The position numbers and the translations under genes are program-made. Below, piece by piece: positions 11,301-23,761 of a DNA stretch of 64,000 nt. Position 1 is the stretch's first letter; the number at the start of each line of letters is the position of its first letter. The notes below the pieces were generated by a model that was given only the letters and a program-made list of their open reading frames with translations, was not told the DNA's origin and did not search any database. The DNA comes from Eleginops maclovinus (Eukaryota; Chordata; Actinopteri; Perciformes; Eleginopidae), in assembly GCF_036324505.1 (NCBI RefSeq), contig NC_086356.1:12261244-12325243 (forward strand), written 5' to 3'.

Positions 11301-13540
11301 GAAAGCCAGCACATGGTTTTCTTTAAAACATCAGCAAGTTAACCAGTCGGAACCACATTTGCAAATCATGCAAATCTAATCTCCAGGCATCAGCTTGATG
11401 TTCTCATTTAAATATTTCCTGCCCTGATACTATCTTTGTGTCTCCTGTGTTGTGCCAGATCTAGATAGGGTTAAAAGAAGCTGTGTTTTTACAGATAAAA
11501 ACAACTGGAAGTCAACTCTAAAATCCCCCTCCCCAAACACACAGTTACTTATATTAAAACTAGACATCCAAATGAAGATGACACACAGCTTTAATGATTA
11601 TTTATGATCACAGCACTATGATTATGGAACGGGGCTTTTCTTTGTTTATAGAAACCACAGAGTGTCTGAATGACGTGGCTCGTTGTCTGAAGCTGTTCCT
11701 GTTTTATTGTGTGTACATTTAGGATTTCCCTTGTGAACTAGGTAAGCCAAAACCTATGTTCAATAAGTCATGGTTAAATCAACCATGAATAAGTAAATAA
11801 GCTAATCTCGAGTGTCCTACCATAGTCTGGTACTTTCCACTCTGAATACTCGTTATCCAAATGGGTAACATGGGGACTTTCCAGGCTGCGTATCAAGTTT
11901 CACTTCCTGTTTCTCTGCTCTTTCAGCATTGCTCGGAAGCATGTAACACACCCAAGGGTACAACATTTTCAGAATGTAGAATATTTAACAGAGAAAACCC
12001 AGTGTGAGAAAAAAGGGTTTCCAGATAATAAGAAATACTGACAGGACAGGTGTGGGTGCAGTAAACTGACCGTTTTTCATGGTTAAAAACACTCAAGCAG
12101 AAAGCACTGAACACATCCACAATGACAAAAGAACAAAGTATTTATACTTCACCTCATACTCTTTTATTGAGCCTGTCCAATCACAGCCCTCGTTCAGACA
12201 CCTGGCAGGCAGGCTTGCTATTTCTCGGCCTGCAGCATTGTCTGGAAATGCCTGGGCGAAAAAAGAACAGGGATGTCAACTCACAGAGCACATTATTAAA
12301 CAAGCAAATAAATGGCTCATTGTGTAAGGCTGTCGTGAAGTAAATATTCTTTTGAATCAGGGTGGGAGTGAGGCATGGTGAGCTGTCATGAAATAAAAAT
12401 GTTGGCTGAGAAAAGGAATATTTCATAACTTACCTCATTACTATTTAGAATCGAAAAAGGTTCTTCGTATATCTCCTCTTCGCGGCAGGCTTCACAAGGC
12501 TTTGGGCCAGAACTGACAGACAAAACAGGTTTGTGACTTCATTGTAAAACACAGTTTCCTGCTGGTTTATTACAGAAATGACTAATGATCACTACTATGG
12601 ACCATAACGTAATAATATGAATAAACTAAAAAAGCAGTGTAAAAAAGGTTTAGCACTAAACAAACTCTACGAGAATAATGTCTTAGCTTTTGCATGATTT
12701 AAGGACACACACACACACACAAAAGAAAATCCTGTCTTTTCAAATACCATGCATAAGAATCAGCACAAACACACACACACAAGTACATGTGAAATTATCA
12801 TTGTAACATGATGTTTTCTCATATAGAAGGCAGAAGTGGTTTTCTAACAGGTCACGTGAAATCACCTCAACTTCAGATGGGGTTATGAAGGGTAAAGTTA
12901 GGTACATGTTGTTTTACACGTACTGAAATTCAAAAAGCACAGGCTCTTGAGGTTTAGTTGAAAATGTATAGTTGTTTCAGTTGTAACCGAAAATGATTCA
13001 GTTACCTTATGTTTAATCATACTGCCAAAGTATGATTAAACATCATGTTAAACAACAACCTATCAGTAAAGAATTGACTCAATGCATGAGGCAGTGAAAT
13101 AAGGAACAGAAAAGGAAACAATGGACACCTTTAGAATGAGTCAGCATGGTCAGATCCTTGTGATTCACTCAGTAAAAGAGTCCAGTCATGTGAGGGATGA
13201 GTCTGAGTAAAGTAATTGATCTTGGGTGCAACAAAAACCCAGGAGGCGAGCAGAGATAAGAACAGAGGATGTGCTGAAGCATTTCCGGTAAGAGGGTAAG
13301 CATTAGGGGGTGAAGGGGTTGGAAATTCACATGGCTGTGGAGGGTCTGTGGATCTCCAGTGTACCTGGTGAGCTGCTTGAAGCAGTGTACACAGAAGCGG
13401 TGTCCGCACTGTGCTTGGACAGGCTTCCTCAGGACCTGGTGACACTGCTGACATTTGTACTTATTCTCCATGGGCACTGACAGCACACTTTGAGGAATCC
13501 CTGGTAAAGAGCTGGGGCAGTCCATCGAGATGTAGGCCAT
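5337..13540 (-). CDS. traf2: TNF receptor-associated factor 2 (TRAF2), 520 aa, 10 coding exons
   Basis: Cytoplasmic adaptor and E3 ligase that links TNF-receptor family members to NF-kB and JNK signalling. Coding exons in transcript order: 13365-13540, 12434-12512, 12153-12251, 9693-9854, 8565-8639, 8028-8102, 6903-7127, 6495-6798, 6101-6249, 5337-5555. All junctions are GT-AG and stay in phase, giving 520 aa against 501 in human. The RING finger has C30, C33, C45, H47, C50, C53, C65 and C68 and is split by the first intron. TRAF zinc fingers fill about residues 85-222. A less conserved, acidic and glycine-rich exon follows (223-297). The coiled coil (298-367) includes [13 protein letters not shown]. 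The MATH/TRAF-C domain (369-520) includes [12 protein letters not shown] and ends [10 protein letters not shown]. The coiled coil and C-terminus match TRAF2 rather than TRAF1, 3 or 5. Which fish paralogue this is cannot be decided. The ATG at 13540 has a good context (A at -3, G at +4). Confidence 0.95.
10393..10870 (+). repeat. hAT-like repeat fragment starting CAGGGGTGTCCAAAC
   Basis: Lies in the traf2 intron between the exons at 9693 and 12153. The start CAGGGGTGTCCAAAC followed by GAGGGCCACATAC matches the end of a widespread vertebrate and teleost hAT-type repeat. The phrases GGGCCAC and GAGGGCCGA recur at its two ends. The matching right terminal repeat is absent, so the right boundary is approximate and the copy is incomplete. 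Confidence 0.5.
12723..12764. repeat. 42-bp exact repeat, copy 1 (traf2 intron)
   Basis: The 42 bases are identical, in the same orientation, to 30272-30313. The core is TTCAAATACCATGCATAAGA. Short CA repeats flank this copy on both sides. The element type is unknown. Confidence 0.9.
13009..13043. repeat. Perfect inverted repeat, 14-bp arms, 7-base loop
   Basis: ATGTTTAATCATAC at 13009-13022 pairs exactly with 13030-13043 across the loop TGCCAAA. It lies in the intron after the first coding exon of traf2. It could be the remnant of a small inverted-repeat element. Nothing shows a function. Confidence 0.85.
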
Positions 13541-13567
13541 TCTTCTCCATCAATCTGGTGCAATATC
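13541..13567 (-). other. traf2 5' UTR part of the first coding exon
   Basis: A 3' splice site (minus-strand TTCATTCACAG) lies just beyond 13567, so the coding exon is not the first exon and at least one non-coding exon lies upstream. This short leader contains an out-of-frame ATG in weak context, described in the findings. Confidence 0.7.
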
Positions 13568-14339
13568 CTGTGAATGAATACCAGACATAAAAAGCTGTCA
13601 AACGCAAACCGAGACATTCAGAAGTACAGAACATTTCCAAACATGTGTGCAATGTGTTTACTCTGACATAACTTTAGGGTACACCCTAATTCATTGGAGG
13701 GTCACCAATTGCTAGTGTGATTCAGAGTTACACCTATTGGGAGTGTCAGAACATGTGAGCTGTACTGAAAGTGCAATACCTCAATAATCCATGCCTAAAG
13801 TAAATATTTGTACAGTGACAAGATAATAAGGCTGATTTGTTACTGAGACTGTGGAACATTCAGCTGCTACAGCCTGCAAACAAACATGTTTTATATATGG
13901 CATGCTATCAATGAATGGGTTTCATAAAAGAAATGCAAAAAACCATTGGCTTTGCAAGATTCAAATGGATGTAAAAACGCTGCGGCTACAAAGGAGACTT
14001 TGAGCAAGTTCATTTTAACGAGACATCAGGAGAGGACATTTTTTTAGGCCATAATGTATTGGCTAATTCACCATGAGCATGCATTTGCTGAGAGCCTTAA
14101 TCGTGCATTGTGGTAGAACGGCTTGTCCTTTCGCTTTCCTGACCCAAGAAGTCTATATGATATGAGATGCGTGCAAAGCATTATCTGCTGAGAGATACAG
14201 ATCTTTGACTGCGATAAGTTGCTCTAGAGAGTAACCATGGTGGATGGAGAAGAGGGCTAAGTAAAATGATATAATGAGATTGTGTGATTCTTTATATATA
14301 TGTTTGGTATCTTGGGTGTAATATTAACCTGTCTTTGGC

Positions 14340-14400
14340 TCTTTCTGCTGTACAAATAAAAATGTCCACTCTGTGGGACGAATGAAGGTATTCTGATTCT
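14340..14400 (+). repeat. 3' tail of a LINE-like element
   Basis: The stretch AAATGTCCACTCTGTGGGAC followed by GAATGAAGGTATTCTGATTC resembles the common teleost retroelement 3' end (a GTGGGAC-type motif, AATAAAGG, then a short tandem tail). Only the tail is present. The family is not assigned. Confidence 0.45.
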
Positions 14401-16403
14401 GATGATCGGCTGTTTGCAGCACCATCATGTGTTCAATCTTTCACCTCGGGATCTTTTTTGCTTGCATAACAAAAGTCTTTCAAATGTTGTGCAAAAAAGG
14501 TTGTGTCTATGAGTCACGAAAACTGCATGCTACAATACCTGACCCCAAAAGAATAATTTGCACTTCTCTCTGGGCTTCCACCTAGTGGTTACTATATGCT
14601 CTGCACATCATATTAAGAAAACAACACAATCCCTAATGGATCAGCAGTATTCTTTATAAAACCCTCTAATTGTATGGTATCTGTGTTTAAGATAATGTAC
14701 GATTTTAAATGTAAAGCCCCCATTTTTAGGATTTGAATATCTCTTCCTTTGGTGCCACCTTGTGGAACAACTTTTTAAACTGTCAACGAGTCGTCCAATG
14801 AAATGAGTTGGCGATTCTGCACATTTTCCTACCAATTAAATAATATGTTGCTTTAGTATTGCTTCGCGCGAGATACGGTTTATCAAGTTTATTATGGTTA
14901 CACAATAACTGACCTCTGCTTGTGTAAGTGACTCTTCACAAGTGGAGCAGAAGTCATGTTGTTTCATGCACGATGAACCACACTACTCCCCATAGCAATG
15001 TCAAACAGAACAGGACTATCCACCTCTATCCAAACAGTTATAACCTACTCACGAGGCTTAGGGCATGCACCATCAGCCATTACTTTATGTTCTTTTAACA
15101 ACCAAAAACAAAACTCTACTGATTGTGGCTAAGATATATACTATCAACAGCTTCCAACTCAAAAGCTATGGAAGTGTTTATGACATTAACTCAAACTAGG
15201 CTGCCAGGGCCTCAACCTGTACTAGTTCAGTGGTGGCAGTGAAATTTGATCAGAGCACAAAGCCTATTGTGTGTATAGTTTCCTGCATGAAGTCAGAAAA
15301 CAAGATGGAGATGGAACTAATTTTGCACAAGACATTTTTAAACCTTTATAGAAATGTCTGCTCTTTGAATTTCTTGTTACATGTTTAGTCTTTAAATAAA
15401 TCCCTTATGGTTGTGAGTGGGGTGTGTTTTACCAATAAACCACTAGATGTCATATATTGTAGTTTCCCCCCACGCCTACGTTGAAACCTTCATGACTAAA
15501 TAAGCATACAACTGTTCGCAAGTTAAAGAGCCTTCACAATGGTGCATGCAAGTAATATAGTTCAACATGTTAATGTAAGTGTCTTGGGAAACTTTGCTTA
15601 GAAAATGAGCAGCTTTGCATGCCACAACAGAAGAATTTAACCTTTTGAATCTTTCTTCTTGTGTGCAGGAAGAATGTGAATATGTAGGCCAAGTTTATCT
15701 GGTTTGAAGTCAGTATTGCACTGAGTAGTGCAAAATGCCACTGATGTTTACACAAAAAACACACAAGAAGTTCCATTGGGTTATTCTAATGTATTTCCCA
15801 CCTTCATTATTTGAAAGTACACTATTTATCCAGCACAGAATGACAGGGAAACTAAGAAAATGACGAGCCTGTGTGAATAGGAAGTCATGAAGTCAGTGCT
15901 GATGTGGCTTAAAGTTAGGATGACATCTGTATAGAGGAGTGGGCAATAGTGGTTCTGGGCTCAATACTTTACTGTGGCCCTCAAACTAATTTGAAGTAGC
16001 TACACTGAAGTCTACAAAACACAACCTTCAAATCTAGTTTTCACAATAAACATGATCACAAGACTAAAAGCAAGAGTCTTGCTTATCATGGGACTTAAAT
16101 TGTCCCAAGGGATCATATGACCAGTAATTAATTAGTGGCCTTTAGCAATAATAGTCAATAAAGTTACATAATCTTTCAAGCAACATGCATACTCCCTTGC
16201 ATACTTTTCTATTTAATTCAGGATATTAAGCAGCTAAAGATACATTTATTATAAATAAACTGCATTATAAATCATTTTAACAGAGTTTAAAACACAATAT
16301 GTTGTCATACTCTAAAGTTTAGAGTCATAACTATCATGATTTTTTAAATTTCTTAATGTTGATGCTGTTTTCTGTATGAGTTTAAAGGTAAACATATTAA
16401 CAT

Positions 16404-16511
<108 letters not shown>

Positions 16512-17260
16512 ATTAAAAGCCCAATGCTGCTTATCATTGGAAACACACAGCCTGATATCATTCTGACACATCAGCAGGGCAGACTGTGACAAATTCAAAT
16601 GTTGAAACATGTCCAAACGTAGGAAAAAAGGGAGCCAAGCCTTAGTTACACACTCTTTTTAAGTGTATGTATCCATAATAACTTTGAGAGAGCAGTTATT
16701 ATACACCCAATGGGAACTATCATTAAATCAGGCATGGAGAAGCCATATGGTGATTTCTTTGTCATGGACTCCACCATGCTGAGTAGTGTAATCCAACGAC
16801 CAGTACAGTCTGTTATGTTTCACTGAAAATGCCAGAAAGAAGAACTCAAGTACCATAAAAACAACTCTACTATTAAAAGACTGAGCTCTGGTTTAAAAAA
16901 AAGAAGAGAGAAGTATTTTCAAACAGGCTTTCAAGTTACAATTGCATAACAGTTGAATAATTGTGAAAGAATGAACACAAGTAGCTTCTCTTTCAATCAA
17001 AACATACCCTAGAATGTTAACTACAACAAAAGCAACCTTATAGTGTTCAGATTAATAACTTTAGTATGACAAACAACCCTCACGTCCTGCTTTTTACATC
17101 TAGTAGCAGCTATTTGAAGCCAGAGAAAACACATCCTCTCTCCGTGCCCACCCTATGTTGTTGCTCATGTTGCTCAGTGTTTCTTTGATCCCCTGCCAAG
17201 GGACTGCAAACCTCTCTGATATGCTGCACTCACATCAAATAAAAACTGAATTTAACTCAC

Positions 17261-17400
17261 CCTGCTTGCTAAGTTTCTCTGTTATCCGACAACACGCATA
17301 ACCCCCAACCTCAGTACTTATATGTTCACTCCCTCATGTCCCTCCCACAGTATATTAGAAAGACTCATATAGTGGGTTGTTCTGAGTCACATAAGCAGCA
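17261..17400 (-). other. Possible non-coding first exon of traf2
   Basis: On the minus strand the sequence AGCAAGCAGG is followed by GTGAGTTAAA, a strong 5' splice site at 17260/17261. It is the best donor I noticed between the traf2 coding exon and coq4. The upstream limit is a guess. If real, traf2 and coq4 would start about 0.6 kb apart on opposite strands. Confidence 0.3.
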
Positions 17401-17879
17401 CAACAGTCGAACATTGTCTTATGGGAAGTTACACCGTGCTTTTATAATACCGATTAAAATCTGCAAGTATCATACGTAATGGTTTCTGCATGTGTTATTG
17501 GCTGAAAAACAAGAAACAGGGTTGCTAAACAATTAGCTTTCTTGCACTTTAACGTAACGACACTTTTCGGTTGGTAGAGTTAGCTAACTTACACAACTTT
17601 AGGCTAATTTGCTAAGATACGCGATGTTTGACTAACCTATTACTTCTGTATCAGTTAGTAAAAAAGCTAAGCTAGTGCTCTGGCCAGCAGAAACACCAGC
17701 TCAGCAAACTAACCTTGGCGTCTGGACAATATCTCTGCAGAAAACAAAATATCGTCCGGTATTGCTTGAGAAGGGCAGTTCAACCTTTAGCTATGTTTAC
17801 GTTTTTATTCCTCAGTGCGCTTATTTTGTGATATATGTCAGCTGTGGGGATCGAAACGGTGGACTGTGTAGTGTTAATA

Positions 17880-17969
17880 GTAAACTGCACGACTCCGCCC
17901 CCTCATCCGGGCTGTACCGGAGACGAAAGCGATTGCAAAGCTGGTGACGCACGCGCATTAGCGTCAACA
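17880..17969 (+). promoter_or_regulatory. coq4 proximal promoter / 5' UTR with GC box
   Basis: A locally GC-rich stretch just upstream of the coq4 ATG contains CCGCCCCCTC (near 17895), which fits an Sp1-type GC box, followed by CCGGGCTGTACCGG. There is no clear TATA box, as expected for a housekeeping mitochondrial gene. Confidence 0.4.
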
Positions 17970-20900
17970 ATGTGGCTGTCCTTCAGTAGACATGTTCAGC
18001 GGTTGAATCATTCACCATACGTTTTGCTCTCGAAAGGTATGCATTTCTACAGCTAACGTTACATTTTATTTTACAACAATGATTAAGATGACAATGCTTT
18101 TAAGGAAATCTAGCTATCCAAATTAAATGTAACTGTTTTGATATAGATGCTGACGCATGTCGAAGCCTTGTTTGCAGAGAGTTAACAGTTTCACTATTCA
18201 GCTTACAGCTATGTTTAGCATTATCTAAATGTAAATAACCTATTCATTTTTATTTATACGTATTCAGATACTTTATTCCTAAGTAAGATTGTGTCCACAT
18301 TGGGTGAACATTATTGCAGTTATCCCCAAATAAATGTCAGTAATTATGAATGACATTTCATAAATCAGCGACAAGTCAATGAGTATTATGCATGAAGACA
18401 AGCAGCTTTTAATCGATGATCTCATGCACTCTTTTATATATCTTGTTACACATTCAGGTTTTTAATCCAACATAAAAACACCCTGTCCCAGGACATGTGC
18501 TGTATGCTACATCTTGCAATATTATTTTGCTGGTTTTACTGGCTCCTGTAGATCAGTTGTATTAGGATTGATGTGCATGAGTTATTATTGTTGTAATAAA
18601 GCAACTATTAACTAGTGTGTAATTTCTTTGTCTTGGTCCAGTTGTCGAAAAGTCATCCAATGTTGCTTCTCCCTTTTTGTCAACAGTGTGTGTCCACCAG
18701 GTGCACAGCAGTAGCACTGAGTTTACGGACAGTTGCTATGATGGGCTGTATCCTGGACATATACACACCACTCCCATCCAGAAAGCCCTGTTGGCTGTGG
18801 GGTCAGGAGTGGCTGCTCTACAAAACCCCTACAGACATGGTGAGACTCACACATATAGATGAATAGAATTATCCCACAGAGAGGAAATTTACTTTTGCAT
18901 TTGACCCATCCTTGTGTTAGGTGCAGTGGGCTGCCTGCCATATGTACTTTCGGGGACTTGAACCAGGGAATTTACCTTTTGTTCGCTGTACATCTCCCTT
19001 TCTTCTTTGTTTTGATTCATAAATGTCTTTTAAAGGGCAAGGTGGTTAAGATGGATACAACAATATAGGCTAAATTCAACATCTGGGTTTAGTCTGGCTG
19101 GTGACATGCTGCATGCTCTATTTCTACTATCAAGTCAAGGCAATCTCAAAAAAGACCCCCAAATAGCCTTCCCTTGTATGGTTAAGTACAGTTGTACAGC
19201 CCACTGACAGACATACTGTATAGTCAAATATGGAGATAACTGCTGGTGATACAAAAGAAAACCCCCTAATGTTCCTAATGTTCGAAATTCATCAAAATCC
19301 TTTATATTTTACTCCTTTCAGGTCAATCTCTCATACATTAAAGCCTAGTGGGAAGTATTTCACTCTAAAGGTATTGCTTCTTCAAATCACTTTTTTCTTG
19401 AGCTTTCAGTAATATCAGATGAAAAAACACATCTGGAAAAAAATGTAAGTTGTTGAACCATATGATAAGAATATCTGGTTACTTAGATTGTACGTACAGT
19501 ACCTAAGGAATGCTAACATTTATAATATAGACAAAGACTTTTATGTGTCATATTACAGTTAAATGAAACCAAGAGTCAGGGGCAGTACCTTAGGTTTCTT
19601 TTCTCATGAACTGTTCAAGTACCGTTACTCATTTCCATTCTTTTATTCTCTGGAGATCTCTGTTACTGTACGTACTTCTAAAAAGTCTTGAAAACAGAAA
19701 TGAAATTATACACCGAGAGGCCACATCATTCAATGCAGTTACCCAGAAATTTTGGGAGGAAGAGAGCACTAACACCTGTTGTGAGACATAAAGCATAAAG
19801 GCCACACCGTTTTTTTCACTTTTAGTATCAGGTGATATCCAGAAAAGATAGATCCTACAGATATAGTCTTTTTTGAAACATTTGCTCCATCCTGCCTGGC
19901 AAACACCTAAGTCATTCTTACGCAGGCTGTTTAAACTATCTAAATCCAAACACAAACAATGACGTGGCTGTTTGTCAATTTGAGCCAGACATTTGTCAGA
20001 CTTTGAAACTCTACTTCAAAGCCACAAAAGACATTTAACAGCTGTTTTCACAGGCTGACTAATACTCTCTATGGTGAGTTATTTGGTTTGGGTAACATTT
20101 CTGGTATGCCCCTTAAATCTAGTGTGGTGTATTAAATCTGTTCATACATACAGTTAGTTAAATCGGTTCATATATACAGTTAGTTACTCTCCGAGGTCAT
20201 AGAGAGTGCAGGGAGTGATGTTGTGCATCAGGGTCTTGTATAACAAACCTCTGGAATACGTCAAAGGGCCTCCATGGATGAGTAAGAGAAAGACATGTTG
20301 GACAAACATATATCTCACCTTAATTGGGTACACGAAAGACATGTCGGATGAACATATAGTTCACCTTATTTGGTCACACACACACATTGGACACGCACAC
20401 ACATTTTCTCCTATCAAGTCCATGCACAAAGACATTTCGGGGGGACTTCCACAATTGGCTCTGGGAACCTCGTATTGCCCGTGTTGGTGTATGATACTAT
20501 GCTGTTTGTAATAAACCTTATTATATACAAGCTGGTGTCTCCGAAGACTTCTTCCTCATCTTCACAAACATCTCTATAAGATATATTTCACTAGTAATTT
20601 GATGCTAGTCGCAAAAAATTTTTTTTTAAGCCTAAATGTACTACATTTCCATAATTGGACGTGAAATAAAAATGTTCTAAAAATCTCTATATTGTACATT
20701 TCATACCATATCATTGTTCTTATTTTGGTTCTTTATTGTCCCACTGGGGGAAACTCGGGTAAAAATAAAAAATGACAAACATCACACATATAACAGTATA
20801 ACATTAAAGACTAGAAGAAATATGATCAAATGTTCAAAAACAGGATTGGATAAGATAAATAATGAGTGTGAAGTGCATAGATGCAGTGAAACAATTACCT

Positions 20901-23073
20901 TTTGTTCAAATTGGGCTTTTTTTATTCATTGCATTGGGGATAATTTCATAAACCTTTCCCTACAGACATGGTTGCAGTGCTGGGGGAGACGACCGGACAC
21001 CTAGCGTTGATAAATCTCAGGGACAAGATGAGAAATGACCCTGAAGGCAACACTATCCTAACGTGAGTCACTGTAACACTAAACAGTAACTTTTTAAAAT
21101 AGGCGCTCTTTAGCAGTATTTTCTATATGGCGAATGAAATGTTTAATGAATTTTACTTGTTAATGCAGTGAAAGGCCCAGAATCCGTCTGTCTACGCTTA
21201 ATCTGAGCGAAATGGCCTGTCTGCCTGACAGATCTTTTGGGAGGGAATACTGTCGTTTTCTGGAGGACAATGTGAGTGCTTGTGTTTAGACTGATTACAA
21301 TAAGATGAACACATTTCCTCAGTATTCCCTGATTTTAAGTTTCTGTTTTGTCTTCACTCCTGCATTAACTTTCCTGTTTTGTCAGCATGTGACTCCAGAC
21401 TCAAGGGCAGACGTGAAGTATGTGGACAATGAGGAGCTAGCTTACGTTATGCAGAGATACAGAGAGGTCCATGATTTACTGCACACCTTACTTGGCATGC
21501 CCACCAATATGTTGGGTGAGTAACATATTAGTCATTACATTTCCAACTCATCCTGCACAAATTGGGCATCTACAATCAAATAATGAATGAAGTTAAAGCA
21601 ACAACATTTTTTTACTTGGCAAACAATGGCAGTGGAAGGGTGCACCTGGAGCCACACATTTGCTTTCTGACAGAACAATGATTTCCTCACCAGAATGTGT
21701 CATTTCCTTGTTTCCATTCCCAACTCTCTGTAAAAATATCCTGCTTAACAACGCCATTTCCTATATATTGCTGACATATAGCTTTCTCTTCCCCTTTGTT
21801 CTAAAAGGAAAATGACACTCAAAAGCAAGTTCGCTTAAGAAACTTAAGAAAACAAATGAAATAATAAAGTGTTACCAAGGCCATTGTAACCCCTGATTCG
21901 AGTCCGCTCCAAAATGTAATGTGTTCTTTGGCTAAATCTACATCCTTCTACTAAGTGTTATGCACATTGAGCCGGTAGTTTTTCTTTCAATTGCTGAAAA
22001 ACCAAAAGCATATGGTTATAATCTTGATAATTCTTTCTTTTTCTCTCTGTTCTTACTCCTTTCAGGTGAAGTGGCAGTGAAATGGTTTGAAGCTGCTCAG
22101 ACTGGCCTTCCCATGTGTATGCTTGGAGCTGTGTTGGGGCCACTTCGACTGAATCCAAGGTACAATACCAGATTTTAAACTGCAACTTAGTACTGTACCA
22201 AGGACAGTAAGAGCAGTCAGCTCCGTAGTAGTAAGAGCGGAGGTACAGTTAGTTACAGTTTGCGTGAAAATATTTGATTTACTATAATATTCATACTCAA
22301 CTGTTTGACTCAAAAAAATCTGAGCTGATGGACACAGAATCAGTGCTCTGATTTGCTCTGAATGGTTTTGGCCAGCAAAGACCAAACATTTTCATCATGG
22401 ATTAATTTCCTGATTTGTTTCTTGATTGACGAGTTGTTTTTATAATTATTTGATTTGTGACAACCAGATGACTTATTTAGTTTGTCTAAATATATGCTTA
22501 AAGCTGAAAGTTTTTGCATTTTTGTTGAAAAGGTAAACGACAGATTGAATATCGAAACAGTTGGCAATACCTTTTCTTACCACCTATCGATTTGTGAAGT
22601 GGCCTCTTAAGCTGCATGGGACTCAGCCTTGCATCTAACATCTAACAAAATATGTCCTGACAAGCAATCTTTTTTGGCATTTGTTCTGCTCAGACAGTAA
22701 GAGGAAACATTACTACCATTGTTACCGTTATGATGAAACAATGCCTGTAAACTGTCTCCCAACTGTAAATCATTAATCCTTCCTCATTCAGTAACTGAAT
22801 TTCCTTCTTTGCTGTTTTATAATAGGTAACACATTATCTTTACATTCTTGCGCCATGCTAAACTCTTCCTCTAAAATCACCTTTTCTAGCCGTCTACAGC
22901 AGCTGTTCACATCATTGGGCCCTTGGGCTCTTCACAATGGTCGTCGGGCCCGCTGCGTCCTCAGTATCTTCTATGAGAGACGGTGGGAGCAGAACATCGA
23001 AGACCTCCGACAAGAGCTCAACATAGAGCCACCTCCTGTCATACTCAGTGCTACCAAGAAGCGAAACACATAA
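17970..23073 (+). CDS. coq4: Ubiquinone biosynthesis protein COQ4, mitochondrial, 275 aa, 7 exons
   Basis: COQ4 is needed for coenzyme Q synthesis on the matrix side of the inner mitochondrial membrane and holds together the CoQ biosynthetic complex. Exons: 17970-18036, 18687-18839, 20966-21062, 21169-21271, 21386-21515, 22066-22159, 22890-23073. They join in phase to 275 aa against 265 in human. The N-terminus is rich in Arg, Ser and Leu with no acidic residues, as in a mitochondrial targeting peptide. Family landmarks include [30 protein letters not shown] and the zinc-site motif HDxxH-x11-E (H169, D170, H173, E185). The C-terminus contains [20 protein letters not shown]. The ATG at 17970 has A at -3. 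The third acceptor and the last exon are supported by close agreement with the human protein. Confidence 0.95.
18860..18995 (+). repeat. Dispersed teleost repeat (CATTTGACCCATCC type), copy 1
   Basis: CATTTGACCCATCCTTGTGT followed by TAGGTGCAGTGGGC closely resembles 44480-44520 in the same orientation. It is a common interspersed repeat type in teleosts, but I cannot name the family with confidence. This copy lies in coq4 intron 2, about 20 bases past the exon 2 donor. Confidence 0.55.
20133..20184. repeat. Tandem duplication, 26-bp unit x2
   Basis: The unit TAAATCTGTTCATACATACA plus GTTAGT is repeated directly with two mismatches. It lies at the left edge of the possible LTR at 20190-20570. 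Confidence 0.8.
20190..20570 (+). mobile_element. Possible solo LTR remnant in coq4 intron 2
   Basis: The right part reads TTTGTAATAAACCTTATTAT, then CTGGTGTCTCCGAAGACTTC and CTTCCTCATCTTCACA. This is the layout of a retroviral or Gypsy-type LTR R-U5 region, with a polyadenylation signal, a GT-rich segment and a terminal CA. Two tandem 46-bp units lie inside it (20288-20333 and 20334-20379). No internal gag/pol region or matching second LTR is seen, and no clear target-site duplication was found, so boundaries are approximate. Confidence 0.35.
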
Positions 23074-23330
23074 GGAAAGACAAACAAAAAGCAGAATTAA
23101 GGAATCACCCTTGCTAAAAACTTTTAAAAGCTGGGGAAAAACTAAGATATTTGAAAGGTTGTACACTAGAAATGGACATTAGTAACTTCTGAAGAAGTGA
23201 GGAAATTGCACAGTTGCTAAACTTTGGATTTCCCAATCAGTTGAGTGGGGTAAAATCTTCTGATGAAATGCTTGAGTTTTTATGTTCTGCTGCAATGTGA
23301 AAGGAAGTGTGTATTTATTTAAAGAATACA

Positions 23331-23336
23331 AATAAA
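23331..23336 (+). terminator. coq4 polyadenylation signal
   Basis: AATAAA about 260 bases past the coq4 stop codon, the first canonical signal on the plus strand after the gene. Confidence 0.6.
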
Positions 23337-23761
23337 TGAAAAAGTGTATAGTTTGCCAATGTCATATTAAAAGCCAGCAGGTATTGACCCATCTCTTATA
23401 TTCATTTTGGTCCATCAGCATAATTGTTTTGCCAATTGTGAAATGGGAATTTTGTGACACATTTTCCAGTTTATCATCATTGTGACTATATTCAGTGTCA
23501 TAGTTTTCAAATTGCAGTTGCACACTTAATGATGGGAAAGGAGCAGATGCCTTTGTTATCTTATTGCTATCACAACATACATATGATACATCCCCTATTT
23601 ATAGTCAGAATAAGGAACAGGAAGTATATATTTATTGGCAGGAGTATGAGAACTGTGTCAAAAATCTCCTTTAGTTTTGCTTTTTCAGTTCAAAGCATAC
23701 CATAAATAAACATTTCATCATCAGGTGATTTTATGATGAAGTGTCAAATGGGAAGAGAAGT

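Noticed and set aside
17675..17947. 90-codon frame directly upstream of coq4
   Set aside because: Overlaps the probable promoter, has no recognisable domain and is not in frame with a splice to coq4.
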